Positions 24,242 to 34,997 are shown, counted from the stretch's first letter. The stretch is DNA of 37,566 nucleotides from Bacteroidota bacterium (GCA_021794075.1 JAJYRM010000033.1:1-37566), one strand, 5' to 3'. Notes: a model not told the origin generated them from the letters alone. Numbers and translations: made by a program.

Positions 24242-24943
24242 ATGAAAGAAAGCAAGCGAATTAAAGAGGCCAAGAAGCTTGTCGACAGCACAAAAGATTA
24301 TACTGTCGAGGAAGCAGTGGAAAGAATAAAATCAACCGCGAAAGCTAAGTTCGACGAGACAGTGGATATAGCGATAAGGTTGGGGGTCGATCCTCGCCAC
24401 GCTGATCAGGCCATAAGGGGCACGGTTTCCTTGCCGCACGGCATTGGTAAGACCGTACGTGTACTCGTTATCGCCAAGCAGGCTCAGAAGCAGGAAGAGG
24501 CGAAGCAGGCCGGCGCCGACCACGTCGGATTCGAAGACTACCTGAAGCAGTTGCAGGATGGCTGGTCGGATATCGACATCATCGTTGCCACTCCAGATTC
24601 GATGGCCGATGTCGGAAGACTTGGCAAAGTCCTTGGACCTAAGGGGCTCATGCCGAACCCAAAAAGCGGGACTGTGACCCCGGACGTCGCGAAGGCTGTT
24701 GCTGAAATTAAGGCCGGAAAGATCGAGTTCAGAGTAGATAAGGCGGGGAATGTCCATGCTGTCATTGGGAAGGCGTCTTTCGACAAGGAGAAGCTGGTCG
24801 ACAACCTGAATTCATTTATCGCGGCGGTCAATCGTCTGAAACCTGCCTCGTCAAAGGGCCAGTACATAAGAAACATCGCGGTCTCGACCACGATGGGGCC
24901 GTCGGTGAGGATAGACAAGACGCTTGCTTCAACCATACATTGA
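24242..24943 (+). CDS. rplA: 50S ribosomal protein L1
   Basis: The protein has 233 residues. ATG 24242 is preferred: the family begins '[23 protein letters not shown]', and AAGGAAGAG lies about 8 bases before it. Longer open frame upstream overlaps rplK and is not conserved. The L1 signature '[23 protein letters not shown]' is intact. L1 binds the mobile stalk of 23S rRNA and represses its own operon in many bacteria. A 149-base leader separates it from rplJ. Confidence 0.97.
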   Translation: MKESKRIKEAKKLVDSTKDYTVEEAVERIKSTAKAKFDETVDIAIRLGVDPRHADQAIRGTVSLPHGIGKTVRVLVIAKQAQKQEEAKQAGADHVGFEDYLKQLQDGWSDIDIIVATPDSMADVGRLGKVLGPKGLMPNPKSGTVTPDVAKAVAEIKAGKIEFRVDKAGNVHAVIGKASFDKEKLVDNLNSFIAAVNRLKPASSKGQYIRNIAVSTTMGPSVRIDKTLASTIH

Positions 24944-25092
24944 GTTTACGCACGTACGCGCAGGGGCGGCTCTTCGTTTTGCCGGAGCGATTTCGGCGAG
25001 ATGGAAAGTTGCAACGGCGCGTATAAAATGCTTCTAAGCCATTTCGGAGTCCTACCTCCGGAACGGACACACGTAAAATATCTGAGGAAAAG
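24944..25092 (+). promoter_or_regulatory. Probable L10 (rplJ) mRNA leader
   Basis: These 149 bases between rplA and rplJ contain no gene, while neighbouring gaps in this operon are short. A clear hairpin is TTTCGGAG-TCCTAC-CTCCGGAA at 25042-25063 (8 positions paired, one wobble), and a GCCG/CGGC pair lies further upstream near 24980-24997. In many bacteria this position holds the leader bound by L10(L7/L12)4, which controls rplJL. I infer the same here from position and structure; the kink-turn itself was not modelled. Confidence 0.55.
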
Positions 25093-25614
25093 ATGAAAAG
25101 GAATGAAAAGGAACAGGTCGTCGCTGAAGTGACTGAACTGGTTTCCAATTCGTCCAGCCTTTTCTTCACGGACTTCGCTGGAATGACTGTCGCGGAAAGC
25201 AGTGAGCTGCGACGGGAATTCCGAAAGCTGGGCGTTAAATATCAGGTTGTGAAGAACACCCTGATTAAGAAGGCGATGAAATCGGCCTCGTCAGGTGAGG
25301 AAGCTTTCGGCTACCTCGTCGGCCCGACCGGTGTCGCGTTCGGATCCGATGATCCTGTTGCACCCGCTAGAATCCTGAAGAAATTTTTCGACAAGAGCAA
25401 GAAACCTGCAACGAAAGCGTTTGTCATCGACAAGCAGGTGTTTGCTGGAGAAAGGCTGAACGAATTTGCGGCGATGCCGACGAAGCCCGAGATGATCGGA
25501 GCGATACTCGGGAGCATTTCGGCACCCATTTCGGGGATTGCCGGTTCGGTTTCGGCCGTAATGAGAGACCTTGTCTCGGTGATTGATGCCCTGGAGAAGA
25601 AACTCCCGGCTTAG
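25093..25614 (+). CDS. rplJ: 50S ribosomal protein L10
   Basis: The protein has 173 residues starting at ATG 25093 after GAGGAAAAG. L10 features include 'LFFTDFAGMTVAESSELRREFRKLGVKYQVVKNTLIKKA' in the N-terminal RNA-binding domain and a C-terminal helical tail (residues about 130-172) that docks L7/L12 dimers. L10 holds the stalk on 23S rRNA. It is followed 34 bases later by rplL. Confidence 0.97.
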   Translation: MKRNEKEQVVAEVTELVSNSSSLFFTDFAGMTVAESSELRREFRKLGVKYQVVKNTLIKKAMKSASSGEEAFGYLVGPTGVAFGSDDPVAPARILKKFFDKSKKPATKAFVIDKQVFAGERLNEFAAMPTKPEMIGAILGSISAPISGIAGSVSAVMRDLVSVIDALEKKLPA

Positions 25615-25648
25615 AATTTTAAACGATTTTCAAAAGGAGATATAAGAA

Positions 25649-26035
25649 ATGTCAGAAGTAGTTCAGGAATTAGTTGATAAGATAAGCAAGCTCACGCTCT
25701 TGGAAGCATCAGAATTGAAGAAGGCCCTCGAGGATAAGTTCGGGGTAACCGCCGCGGCGCCGGTAGTCGTTGCCGGTGCGGTTGGTGGAGGAGCGGCTGG
25801 CGCGGCTCCCGCTGCGGAAGAGAAGACTGAATTTGACGTTAACCTGGTCAGCGCAGGCGCGCAGAAGATCAACGTCATAAAGGTCGTTCGCGCAGCCACG
25901 GGCCTTGGTCTGAAGGAAGCCAAGGACCTTGTAGATGGCGCGCCGAAGGTAGTCAAGGAAGCTCTTTCGAAGGCAGATGCCGAGAAGCTGAAGAAGGAAT
26001 TGGAAGAGGCCGGAGCAACTGTCGAGCTGAAGTAA
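25649..26035 (+). CDS. rplL: 50S ribosomal protein L7/L12
   Basis: The protein has 128 residues with AAAGGAGA before the ATG. The N-terminal dimerisation helices (residues 1-35) are followed by an alanine/glycine-rich hinge (about 36-57) and the conserved C-terminal domain with '[28 protein letters not shown]'. The stalk protein recruits EF-G and EF-Tu. A long hairpin follows before rpoB. Confidence 0.98.
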   Translation: MSEVVQELVDKISKLTLLEASELKKALEDKFGVTAAAPVVVAGAVGGGAAGAAPAAEEKTEFDVNLVSAGAQKINVIKVVRAATGLGLKEAKDLVDGAPKVVKEALSKADAEKLKKELEEAGATVELK

Positions 26036-26090
26036 CAGAACTTTAGCAGGCAATTGAACGTTCCAAGAAGTAGTGAAAATAGCCAATTCG

Positions 26091-26124
26091 GTAATCCGTC
26101 CCGGAAAAGACCGGGACGGATTAC
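26091..26124 (+). promoter_or_regulatory. rplL-rpoB intergenic hairpin (attenuator or processing site)
   Basis: GTAATCCGTCCCGG (26091-26104) and CCGGGACGGATTAC (26111-26124) are exact reverse complements around AAAAGA, a 14-bp perfect stem. A weak T-containing stretch (GTGTCTTTATAAG) follows. In E. coli the rplL-rpoB gap holds an attenuator and an RNase III site that set rpoB below rplL; the same job is inferred here. Confidence 0.75.
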
Positions 26125-26177
26125 GTGTCTTTATAAGGGATGTGCCTGCTATGCAATTCTCTCTTCGAAAAATATCT

Positions 26178-26184
26178 AAAGGAG
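26178..26184 (+). promoter_or_regulatory. Ribosome site deciding the rpoB start
   Basis: AAAGGAG ends 1 base before GTG 26186, too close to serve it, but 10 bases before the in-frame TTG 26195. The TTG is therefore the more likely rpoB start. Confidence 0.6.
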
Positions 26185-26194
26185 TGTGATTACG

Positions 26195-29100
26195 TTGAAG
26201 AACGTCAATTCAAATGGGCAGGATTTAGCGCGCGTCAATTTCGCAAAGATCCCTCAGAAGGTAGACTATCCCGATTTGCTCGACGTCCAGATCGAATCTT
26301 ACAAGAGATTCCTTCAGGAAGACCTTACGGCGAAACGCAGAAAGGCGATGGGACTTCAGGGAGTGTTCCAGGTCAACTTTCCGGTGTACGACAACAAGGA
26401 GCACTTTGCGCTGGACTTTGTGGAGTACAGCATTGAGAAGCCGCGCTATGGAGTGGATGAGTGTATTGAGAAAGGGCTGACCTACTCGGTCACGTTGAAG
26501 GCTAAGCTGCGTCTTGCCAGCAAGGATTCCGACCCAAACAAGGAAGGATTCATGGAGGCGAAGGAGCAGGAAGTCTATCTCGGATCGATTCCGTACATGA
26601 CTGACCGTGCGACTTTCATTATCAACGGAGCCGAGCGCGTAGTCGTTAGTCAGCTTCACAGATCACCGGGCGTGTTCTTCGTTGAGACTGAGCATCCGAA
26701 CGGCGCCAGGATCTGGAGCTCGAGGGTCATCCCGATGAGAGGTGCATGGCTGGAATTTACAACGGACATAAACAATGTCCTCTGGGTCTACATAGACCGC
26801 AAAAAGAAGTTTTACGCGACCACTCTCCTGCGAGCCCTTGGTTATGAGAAGAACGAGGATATACTCGATCTCTTCCAGCAGGTGGAGGAAGTGAATGTCG
26901 CCAAGATGCAGCCGGAAGAGCTGATTGGCAGAAGATTGGTCGGTGACGTGGTAGACACGAAGACCGGTGAAATCCTGATAGACACCTCCGATATGTCGCT
27001 CGAAGAGTTGAAGCTTACGGAAGAAAGTGTGGAGCTTATTAAGAACGCCAACGTTAAGAAACTCCGCCTGCTTAAGACCACGCGAAAGGGCGATGACCCG
27101 ATTCTCCTTCACACGATAAGGGCCGACTCCACGAGCTCCAGCGAAGGCGCTCTCAAGAAAATTTATGAAGAGCTCAGATCAATCGAGGCGCAGGACACGG
27201 AGACTGCCCGAGGCCTTTTGGAAAAAATGTTCTTCAGCGAGAAGAGGTACGATCTCGGCAATGTCGGACGTTACAGGATGAACGCGAAACTGACGCTCGA
27301 GATACCGACAAGCGTGACGGTTCTAACAAAAGAAGACATAGTCGCTATAGTCGACTACATATTGAAGCTCAGGCGAGACGAGGGACAGATCGACGATATC
27401 GATCATCTTGGAAACAGGCGCGTGAAGACTGTCGGCGAGCAGCTCGAATCGCAGTTCAACCTGGCATTGACGAGAATGGTCAGAAACGTCAAAGAGCGGA
27501 TGAACATCCATGACGAAGAGAACTTTACTCCGCAAGGGCTTGTCAACGCTCGTGTCATAACGACCGTGCTCAACTCGTTCTTCGGGACGAGTCAGCTTTC
27601 TCAGTTCATGGACCAGACGAACCCGCTCGCCGAGATGACGCACAAACGCAGGATGAGCGCACTTGGACCGGGCGGACTAACGAGGGAACGCGCGGGTTTC
27701 GAAGTTCGCGACGTTCACTACACTCACTACGGTCGTCTCTGCCCGATTGAAACGCCCGAAGGTCCGAATATCGGTCTTATTTCCTCGCTCGCCGTTCACG
27801 CGAGGGTCAACGATTTCGGTTTCATCGAGACGCCTTATTTTAAGGTCGTTAACGGAGTCGTGACGGATGAAATCGTTTTTCTGAGCGCGGCCCAGGAAGA
27901 TGAGTACAAGATAGGACAGGCCAATACCGAGGTCGATGAAAAAGGCAGGATTGTCAGCGAGCGTGTTAGATCGAGATATCACGGTGATTTCATATTGGAG
28001 AAACCGACCGAGATACAGTTCCTGGACATTGCGACGAATCAGATAGTCAGCCCCGCTGCCGCCTTGATCCCCTTCCTGGAGCATGATGACGCTAACCGTG
28101 CTCTTATGGGAGCGAATATGCAACGCCAGGCCGTTCCGCTCATAGCTAGCGAAGCCCCCGTGGTCGGTACCGGCATGGAGCGAAAGGTCGCCGTCGATTC
28201 AAGAACGCTTGTTGTGGCCGCGCATGATGGTGTCGTGCAGGAAGTGGACGGAAGCCGAATCATCGTTAAGTATGACATCAACGAAAGGTCGGATGAGGTC
28301 ATAGCGAGTTTCCAGGACCTCAGGACCGCTGAGTACAAGCTTAGAAAGTTCTTCAGGACGAATCAGGATACAACCGTCAACCAAAAACCGCTCGTCAAAG
28401 TCGGGCAGCGCTTCAAGAAGGGCGATGTCCTTGCCGACGGATGCTCAACAGAGAACGGCGAGCTCGCGCTCGGAAGAAACGTCCTCGTAGCGTTCATGCC
28501 GTGGCACGGTTACAACTTCGAAGATGCCGTGATTGTCAGTGAGGATCTTGTCGCGCACGACGCTTTCACGTCTATTCATATCCAGTCGCTTGAGACCAGC
28601 GTTAGAGATACGAAGCGCGGCGAAGAAGAACTCACGCGCGATATCCCTAATGTCTCGGAAGAAATGACGAAGGACCTTGACGACAACGGCATGATAAGGG
28701 TCGGCGCCGAAGTCGTGGAGAACGATATTCTGGTCGGAAAGATAACGCCGAAAGGCGAAACCGATGTCACGCCTGAGGAAAAACTTCTGCGCGCGATCTT
28801 CGGCGACAAGGCCGGTGACGTGAAGGACGCGTCCCTGAAGGCGCCTCCCGGTATGCACGGCGTTGTCATCGACACGAAGTTGTTCTCGAGGAAAAAGAAA
28901 GACGCCGAATCGAAGAAGGAAGAAAAGAAGAGACTCGAAGAAATCGAGAAATGGCTTAAGACTGCGAAGGGAGAAGTGCAGGATAAGCTGATAGACAAAC
29001 TCGCGGGATTACTGGAAGACGAAGTCTCTACTGGCATCCGCGGGAGAGATGGTTCGGTCGTCATCAGAAGCGGGACGTCTCTTAAGAGAGAGACATTTCA

Positions 29101-30037
29101 GAAGATTGAAGATCTTGAGAGACTCGACTTCAGTGAGCCGTGGGTTGAGAACGCCCGTAAGAACAGGCTCATCGAGCAGATTTACAGAAACTATCACACC
29201 AAGATACTTGATCTGGAGGAAGAGGCGCGTCGTGAGCGCAACAAGGCAATCACCGGTGATGAGCTCCCTCCGGGAATAGTCCAGCTCGCAAAAGTTTATG
29301 TCGCTTCCAAGCGGAAGCTCCAGGTTGGAGACAAAATGGCGGGCAGACACGGTAACAAGGGTGTCGTCTCAATCGTGGTTCCGAAAGAAGACATGCCGTT
29401 CATGCCGGACGGGACATCAGTCGAGATGGTGCTGAACCCACTTGGCGTGCCCTCTCGTATGAACATCGGACAGCTTTACGAGACAGCTCTCGGTTGGGCC
29501 GCAAAGAAACTTGGTGTGAAATACGCTTCTCCAATTTTCGACGGAGCGACATGGGAAGAAGTAGCCGACGAGCTCCGAAAGGCCGGACTCGGGGATAACT
29601 CGAAGACAGTCCTTTATGATGGTAAGAGCGGCGATGTTTTCTCGAACGAAGTGACTGTCGGATATATGTACATGATGAAGCTCGATCACCTTGTCGAGGA
29701 TAAGATACACGCCCGCTCCACAGGACAGTACTCGCTGATTACCCAGCAGCCGCTCGGCGGTAAAGCGCAATTCGGCGGACAGAGGTTCGGCGAAATGGAA
29801 GTCTGGGCTCTTGAAGCTTACGGCGCGTCGCATATACTGCAGGAAATGCTGACAGTGAAGAGTGACGATGTACCAGGAAGATCGAAGCTGTTTGAGTCCC
29901 TGGTTAAGGGTGACAACACGCCGGAGCCCGGAATACCTGAGGCGTTCAGCGTTTTGGTTCGCGAGCTGCAGGGGCTTGGCCTCGAAGTCAAGGTTATGCA
30001 TGATGGTGAATTCGCGAGAAGTGAAGACAGGAAGTAA
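26195..30037 (+). CDS. rpoB: DNA-directed RNA polymerase subunit beta
   Basis: With start TTG 26195 the protein has 1280 residues. The rifampicin-binding region reads FFGTSQLSQFMDQTNPLAE near residue 460 and 'HKRRMSALGPGGL' follows, all with the usual sensitive-type residues. The beta core 'IETPEGPNIGLI' and the late 'GDKMAGRHGNKGVVS' and 'GGKAQFGGQRFGEMEVWALEAYGA' are intact. A lysine/glutamate-rich insertion sits near residues 895-925. The enzyme makes RNA with RpoC and RpoA. Hairpins flank the gene on both sides. Confidence 0.97.
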   Translation: MKNVNSNGQDLARVNFAKIPQKVDYPDLLDVQIESYKRFLQEDLTAKRRKAMGLQGVFQVNFPVYDNKEHFALDFVEYSIEKPRYGVDECIEKGLTYSVTLKAKLRLASKDSDPNKEGFMEAKEQEVYLGSIPYMTDRATFIINGAERVVVSQLHRSPGVFFVETEHPNGARIWSSRVIPMRGAWLEFTTDINNVLWVYIDRKKKFYATTLLRALGYEKNEDILDLFQQVEEVNVAKMQPEELIGRRLVGDVVDTKTGEILIDTSDMSLEELKLTEESVELIKNANVKKLRLLKTTRKGDDPILLHTIRADSTSSSEGALKKIYEELRSIEAQDTETARGLLEKMFFSEKRYDLGNVGRYRMNAKLTLEIPTSVTVLTKEDIVAIVDYILKLRRDEGQIDDIDHLGNRRVKTVGEQLESQFNLALTRMVRNVKERMNIHDEENFTPQGLVNARVITTVLNSFFGTSQLSQFMDQTNPLAEMTHKRRMSALGPGGLTRERAGFEVRDVHYTHYGRLCPIETPEGPNIGLISSLAVHARVNDFGFIETPYFKVVNGVVTDEIVFLSAAQEDEYKIGQANTEVDEKGRIVSERVRSRYHGDFILEKPTEIQFLDIATNQIVSPAAALIPFLEHDDANRALMGANMQRQAVPLIASEAPVVGTGMERKVAVDSRTLVVAAHDGVVQEVDGSRIIVKYDINERSDEVIASFQDLRTAEYKLRKFFRTNQDTTVNQKPLVKVGQRFKKGDVLADGCSTENGELALGRNVLVAFMPWHGYNFEDAVIVSEDLVAHDAFTSIHIQSLETSVRDTKRGEEELTRDIPNVSEEMTKDLDDNGMIRVGAEVVENDILVGKITPKGETDVTPEEKLLRAIFGDKAGDVKDASLKAPPGMHGVVIDTKLFSRKKKDAESKKEEKKRLEEIEKWLKTAKGEVQDKLIDKLAGLLEDEVSTGIRGRDGSVVIRSGTSLKRETFQKIEDLERLDFSEPWVENARKNRLIEQIYRNYHTKILDLEEEARRERNKAITGDELPPGIVQLAKVYVASKRKLQVGDKMAGRHGNKGVVSIVVPKEDMPFMPDGTSVEMVLNPLGVPSRMNIGQLYETALGWAAKKLGVKYASPIFDGATWEEVADELRKAGLGDNSKTVLYDGKSGDVFSNEVTVGYMYMMKLDHLVEDKIHARSTGQYSLITQQPLGGKAQFGGQRFGEMEVWALEAYGASHILQEMLTVKSDDVPGRSKLFESLVKGDNTPEPGIPEAFSVLVRELQGLGLEVKVMHDGEFARSEDRK

Positions 30038-30048
30038 GGATTTTGCGA

Positions 30049-30075
30049 GCCCTGTCCGCAGTTAGCGGGCAGGGC
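30049..30075 (+). promoter_or_regulatory. rpoB-rpoC intergenic hairpin
   Basis: GCCCTGTCCGC (30049-30059) pairs with GCGGGCAGGGC (30065-30075) around AGTTA, an 11-position stem with one wobble pair. No T-run follows (GTGTCATAAAAATTGG), so full termination is unlikely; stabilisation of the rpoB end or mild attenuation is plausible. Confidence 0.55.
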
Positions 30076-30087
30076 GTGTCATAAAAA

Positions 30088-30094
30088 TTGGAGG
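30088..30094 (+). promoter_or_regulatory. Ribosome site deciding the rpoC start
   Basis: TTGGAGG lies 8 bases before ATG 30103. A TTG at 30088 in the same frame is part of this site and is not the start. Confidence 0.75.
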
Positions 30095-30102
30095 TTTCTT
30101 TA

Positions 30103-33100
30103 ATGCCTAGCATGGATTTTCGCCGTGATTTGCAACAGACCCGTAAGGTTGTTACGGCTATTCGTATAAGCCTTGCGTCTCCCGATTCGATAATCGATCG
30201 CTCGCACGGTGAGGTTACCAAGCCGGAAACGATTAATTATCGCTCGTACCGCCCGGAGAAGGACGGCTTGTTCTGCGAAAAAATATTTGGACCGGTCAGA
30301 GACTGGGAGTGCCATTGCGGAAAATATAAAAAGATTAGATACAAAGGGATCGTTTGCGATCGCTGCGGCGTCGAAGTAACTCAGAAGAGCGTACGCCGTG
30401 AGCGGATGGGACACATCACGCTTGCCACTCCTGTGGTTCACATTTGGTATCTGAGATCGTTGCCCAGCAAGATCGGAAATCTTCTCGGCATGTCGACGAA
30501 AGAGCTCGAGAAGATAGTTTATTATGAATCGTACGTGGTCGTCCAACCAGGCGCTGCGACCGACCTGAAAGAAAAGCAGCTTCTCACGGAAGAAGAATAT
30601 TACGATCTGCAGGAGAAGTTCCCTCACAATAGCGAGCTCGACGATTCGGATGGCCGAAAGGTTATTGTCAAGATCGGCGGAGAAGCCATCAAGGATATGC
30701 TCAAGAGAGTGGAGGTCGATGCCCTTAGCGAAACCTTGCGCACGAACGCTCGAACCGAAAAGTCGGAGCAGAAGAGGATCGATCTTCTCAAGCGGCTCAA
30801 GGTAGCAGAGGCATTCCGCACGCGCGAGGGCGATGAATTCATTAACAAGCCTGAATGGATGGTCCTTGAAGTGATTCCGGTTATTCCGCCGGAACTCCGC
30901 CCGCTGGTACCTCTAGAAGGTGGACGTTTCGCGACGAGCGATCTCAACGACCTATATCGACGAGTCATTATCAGGAACAACCGCCTGAAGAGACTTATAG
31001 ATATCAAGGCGCCGGAAGTGATCCTGCGTAACGAGAAGCGTATGCTCCAGGAAGCGGTAGACGCTTTGCTGGATAACAGCAGAAGAATCAGCGCGGTGAA
31101 CTCTGACAGCCAGCGCGCGCTGAAATCCCTCTCCGATGTCCTTAAGGGAAAACAGGGACGCTTCCGCCAGAACTTACTCGGAAAGAGAGTAGACTACAGC
31201 GGCAGGTCCGTTATCGTGGTCGGTCCCGAGCTCAAGCTTCACCAGTGCGGGCTTCCCAAAGATATGGCGGTCGAGCTTTTCAAACCTATGATCATCCGCA
31301 AGCTACTCGAGCGCGGCGAAGCTAAAACAGCCAAGACTGCGCGCAGGCTTGTCGACAGAAAGGTAAAGGAAGTCTGGGAAGTTCTCCCGTCGATCGTCGA
31401 AGGCAATCCTGTGATGCTAAACCGTGCTCCGACACTTCACAGACTCGGAATTCAGGCGTTCCAGCCCGTGCTGGTTGATGCGAAGGCGATCAGGCTTCAC
31501 CCACTGGTTTGCACGGCGTTCAATGCGGACTTCGACGGCGATCAGATGGCCGTTCACGTACCGCTTTCTTACGAAGCACAACTCGAAGCAAGAATTCTCA
31601 TGCTGTCGAGCCATAATTTGCTGTCGCCGGCTCATGGAAAACCGATCGTTCATCCGACTCAAGACATGGTTCTTGGTCTATATTACCTGACCAAGATTCG
31701 CAAGGCCAGCGAGCAGTCTGTAAAAACTTTCTCCGATGTCGATGAGATCCGCATGGCGTTGGAAATGAAGGCGATTTCTCATCACGACCCGATCAAATTC
31801 AGGGTGATCGGCCGGAAGAAAGACAACGAGAAGGATTGGAAATACTTTTCCATCGACACGACGCCCGGACGCGTGCTCTTCAACCAGATCGTTCCTGACG
31901 AACTGAAAGAGGCCGAAGAACGGGAAGTCGAGATAAATGGAAAGAAGGCGATTTATCTTGTCCCGACGATTGTGAATGAAGTTCTTACGAAGAGCAAGAT
32001 CATATCGACTATTGCGGAATCTTACAAGAAGGCGGGACCGCTGAAAACGGCCAACTTCCTCGATGATTTGAAGGAACTTGGATTCGAGAACGCGACGGCG
32101 GCAGGCCTCTCGATCAACGTGAACGACGTAATCATTCCGGACGTGAAGAGGAAGTTTATCGATATCTCCGACCGGGAAGTCAAAGAGATTGAAGCCAGCT
32201 ACGAAGGTGGATTCATCACAGCCGGCGAACGGTACAACAAGATCATAGACGTTTGGCAGAGAGCGACGAACCTAGTCAGCGACGCGGCATACAAGACTTT
32301 GTCCGCATCCAAAGACGGATTCAATTCAATCTGGATGATGTTGGATTCTGGTGCTAGAGGCTCTAAAGACCAGGTGAAGCAGCTGGCGGCGATGCGCGGA
32401 CTTATGGCCAAGCCGCAAAAGTCGCTCACCGGACAGGTCGGTGACCTTATCGAGAACCCGATCATCGCGAACTTCCGGGAAGGCCTCTCGATACTTGAGT
32501 ACTTCATATCCACCCACGGAGCGAGGAAGGGATTGGCTGACACGGCCCTGAAGACCGCAGACGCGGGCTACCTCACGAGGAGGCTTGTAGACGTATCCCA
32601 GGACGTGGTCATCGCCAGCGACGACTGCGGAACCATTCGCGGTATTTCCGTCAGCGCGATCAAAGACGGCGAACGCGTGCAGGAAACTCTGGTAGAACGT
32701 ATCCTCGGTCGCGTGGCGCTGTACGACGTGATCGATCCCCTTTCAAACGAAGTTATCGTAAAGGGCGGCGAGGAAATTACAGAAGACCTCGCGGAGAAGA
32801 TAGCGAACACCGCCATTGACAGTGTCGATATCAGGTCCGTGCTTACTTGCGAGGCTCCTCGCGGTGTTTGCGCGAAGTGCTACGGCAGAAACCTGGCGAC
32901 AGGGAAGATGGTCGAGATCGGTGACGCAGTTGGAATTATCGCTGCCCAGAGCATCGGCGAGCCAGGCACTCAGCTGACCTTGCGAACATTCCATACCGGC
33001 GGAACCGCCAGCGTCGAATCGCAGGAATCCAACGTCATCGCGCCGAGCGACGGCAAGCTGAAATTTGAAAACATGCATCCGCTCGTCGACTACACAAGCA

Positions 33101-34467
33101 GGACCACGGGCCGCGCGGAGAAGGTGCTTCTCGGCAGGCACGGAGTTATACAGATACTTGATAACGACAACAGGGCGATCAAGAAGATGGATGTCCCTCA
33201 GGGCGCGCATCTTCTTCTCGATGAAGGGTCTAGTGTGAAGAAGGGAGACCTTGTTTATCAATGGGATCCTTACAACACGTTGATCCTGACCGAGTTCTCA
33301 GGCAAAGTCAAATGGGTGGACCTCAAGAAGGATATCACCTACCGTGAACAGACTGACGAACAGACGGGACAAGTTGAGAAGGTCGTCATCGAGAGTGTCG
33401 ATAAGAACCTTACCCCATCGCTCGAGATTGCGCATAGTTCCAAGACGAAGCGGACATATAATCTTCCCGTCGGCGCGCACATAGTGGTCGAAGATGGCGA
33501 AGAAGTTCAATCAGGCGAGACTCTCGCGAAGAAACCGAAGGAACTCTCTCGCGTTCGCGACGTGACGACAGGTCTTCCTAGAGTGCAGGAGTTATTCGAA
33601 GCGCGCGCGCCGCAGGATCCTGCTACCGTCAGCGAAATCGACGGCTACATCGGATTTGGTGGACAATCCAGAGGCACGAAGGAAGTCTTTGTCACGAGCT
33701 CTGATGGAGCGGACAAGAAGACTTACAAAGTGTCGCTACGCCAGCATATACTGGTACAGGAGAACGACTTTGTTATCGCAGGCGAACGTCTGACAGACGG
33801 CCCGATTGATCCTCATGATATACTGAGAATCAAGGGCCCCGCCGACGTTCAGAAGTATCTTCTGGACGAAATCCAGGAAGTCTACCGTCAGCAAAATGTG
33901 ACGATCAACGACAAACACATCGAGGTCATAGTAAGGCAGATGTTCCAGAGGGTCCGCGTTGTCGACTCCGGAGACACACCCTTCCTTGAGGGCGATATTG
34001 TTGACGTCCACAGGATAAGGGAAGAAAACGCCTCGATAAGCAAGAAGATAGTCGTCACAGGTAAAGGCGATTCGAAGTATAGGGTCGGCCAGCTTGCGGA
34101 ACGCGCGGTGATAATGGCAAAAAACCGCGACCTACGCAGGTCCAAGAAGAAGCCTATCGAGTACCGCGATGCGATGGCCGCTACGGCGGAAGACGTGCTC
34201 CTTGGAATTACCTCGGCGGCGCTCTCGACCGACAGTTTCATATCTGCGGCCTCTTTCCAGGAAACGACCAAGGTTCTTACGGACGCCTCTGTGGAAGGAA
34301 AACTCGACGGGCTGATCGGCCTCAAAGAGAACGTGATCATCGGACAGCTTATACCTGCCGGTACCGGCTTGAAGAAGTTCCGCGACCTTATCCTCACGGA
34401 AGAGGAAATGCTGGACAAGGAAGCGGAAGAGGGAGAGGCGGTTTCCGAGCAGAAGGTGGCTTCCTGA
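30103..34467 (+). CDS. rpoC: DNA-directed RNA polymerase subunit beta'
   Basis: The protein has 1454 residues. The N-terminal zinc ribbon [19 protein letters not shown] is at about residue 70. The catalytic magnesium loop NADFDGD is near residue 474. The bridge and trigger regions follow ('[26 protein letters not shown]'), and the C-terminal zinc motif [11 protein letters not shown] is near residue 917. The '[16 protein letters not shown]' motif is intact. This is a single unsplit beta'. A good intrinsic terminator follows 18 bases after the stop. Confidence 0.98.
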   Translation: MPSMDFRRDLQQTRKVVTAIRISLASPDSIIDRSHGEVTKPETINYRSYRPEKDGLFCEKIFGPVRDWECHCGKYKKIRYKGIVCDRCGVEVTQKSVRRERMGHITLATPVVHIWYLRSLPSKIGNLLGMSTKELEKIVYYESYVVVQPGAATDLKEKQLLTEEEYYDLQEKFPHNSELDDSDGRKVIVKIGGEAIKDMLKRVEVDALSETLRTNARTEKSEQKRIDLLKRLKVAEAFRTREGDEFINKPEWMVLEVIPVIPPELRPLVPLEGGRFATSDLNDLYRRVIIRNNRLKRLIDIKAPEVILRNEKRMLQEAVDALLDNSRRISAVNSDSQRALKSLSDVLKGKQGRFRQNLLGKRVDYSGRSVIVVGPELKLHQCGLPKDMAVELFKPMIIRKLLERGEAKTAKTARRLVDRKVKEVWEVLPSIVEGNPVMLNRAPTLHRLGIQAFQPVLVDAKAIRLHPLVCTAFNADFDGDQMAVHVPLSYEAQLEARILMLSSHNLLSPAHGKPIVHPTQDMVLGLYYLTKIRKASEQSVKTFSDVDEIRMALEMKAISHHDPIKFRVIGRKKDNEKDWKYFSIDTTPGRVLFNQIVPDELKEAEEREVEINGKKAIYLVPTIVNEVLTKSKIISTIAESYKKAGPLKTANFLDDLKELGFENATAAGLSINVNDVIIPDVKRKFIDISDREVKEIEASYEGGFITAGERYNKIIDVWQRATNLVSDAAYKTLSASKDGFNSIWMMLDSGARGSKDQVKQLAAMRGLMAKPQKSLTGQVGDLIENPIIANFREGLSILEYFISTHGARKGLADTALKTADAGYLTRRLVDVSQDVVIASDDCGTIRGISVSAIKDGERVQETLVERILGRVALYDVIDPLSNEVIVKGGEEITEDLAEKIANTAIDSVDIRSVLTCEAPRGVCAKCYGRNLATGKMVEIGDAVGIIAAQSIGEPGTQLTLRTFHTGGTASVESQESNVIAPSDGKLKFENMHPLVDYTSRTTGRAEKVLLGRHGVIQILDNDNRAIKKMDVPQGAHLLLDEGSSVKKGDLVYQWDPYNTLILTEFSGKVKWVDLKKDITYREQTDEQTGQVEKVVIESVDKNLTPSLEIAHSSKTKRTYNLPVGAHIVVEDGEEVQSGETLAKKPKELSRVRDVTTGLPRVQELFEARAPQDPATVSEIDGYIGFGGQSRGTKEVFVTSSDGADKKTYKVSLRQHILVQENDFVIAGERLTDGPIDPHDILRIKGPADVQKYLLDEIQEVYRQQNVTINDKHIEVIVRQMFQRVRVVDSGDTPFLEGDIVDVHRIREENASISKKIVVTGKGDSKYRVGQLAERAVIMAKNRDLRRSKKKPIEYRDAMAATAEDVLLGITSAALSTDSFISAASFQETTKVLTDASVEGKLDGLIGLKENVIIGQLIPAGTGLKKFRDLILTEEEMLDKEAEEGEAVSEQKVAS

Positions 34468-34485
34468 GTTACACAGAAATCTACG

Positions 34486-34512
34486 GGGGAGAAAGAAATT
34501 TCTCCCCTTTTT
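34486..34512 (+). terminator. Rho-independent terminator after rpoC
   Basis: GGGGAGAAA-GAAA-TTTCTCCCC is a perfect 9-bp stem with a GAAA tetraloop, followed directly by TTTTT (34508-34512). It ends the rplKAJL-rpoBC transcript and separates it from the rpsL operon. Confidence 0.92.
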
Positions 34513-34526
34513 CATGGCCGTTTTCC

Positions 34527-34555
34527 TTGCTTGTTTAGGTTGCGGTACTTATATT
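34527..34555 (+). promoter_or_regulatory. Candidate promoter of the rpsL-rpsG-fusA operon
   Basis: TTGCTT (34527-34532), a 17-base spacer and TATATT (34550-34555, 5 of 6) lie just after the rpoC terminator. RNA would start near 34562, about 34 bases before rpsL. The -35 box is weak. Confidence 0.5.
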
Positions 34556-34595
34556 TTTATCTCTATGATGAAAGTACGTATTTTGGAGGAACACA

Positions 34596-34976
34596 TTGCC
34601 AACGATTAATCAACTGATAAGGCAGGGGAGGAAGAGGATTCTTCTCAAAGGAAAGTCCCCCGCGCTTCAGGGAAACCCACAAAAGCGTGGAGTTTGCACC
34701 CGCGTCTACACCACCACACCTAAGAAGCCGAATTCGGCTCTCCGTAAAGTAGCGCGCGTTAGGCTGGTTCATGGAATAGAAGTCACGGCCTATATCCCTG
34801 GCGAAGGACACAACCTGCAGGAACACTCTATAGTTTTGATTAGAGGCGGCCGTGTTAAAGATCTTCCTGGCGTGCGTTATCACATCATAAGAGGCACCCT
34901 TGATACTGCCGGTGTAACCGATAGGAAACAGGGCAGGTCGAAGTATGGTGCCAAGAAGCCTAAAGCTTCAGCTTAA
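34596..34976 (+). CDS. rpsL: 30S ribosomal protein S12
   Basis: The protein has 126 residues starting at TTG 34596, with GGAGGA (34585-34590) at 5-base spacing; the family begins [11 protein letters not shown] exactly here. The decoding-centre loops '[11 protein letters not shown]' and '[13 protein letters not shown]' carry the usual lysines at the positions where streptomycin-resistance changes occur in other species, so no resistance substitution is seen. First gene of the str operon. Confidence 0.97.
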   Translation: MPTINQLIRQGRKRILLKGKSPALQGNPQKRGVCTRVYTTTPKKPNSALRKVARVRLVHGIEVTAYIPGEGHNLQEHSIVLIRGGRVKDLPGVRYHIIRGTLDTAGVTDRKQGRSKYGAKKPKASA

Positions 34977-34997
34977 TTCTAACTAAAAGAGTTTATC

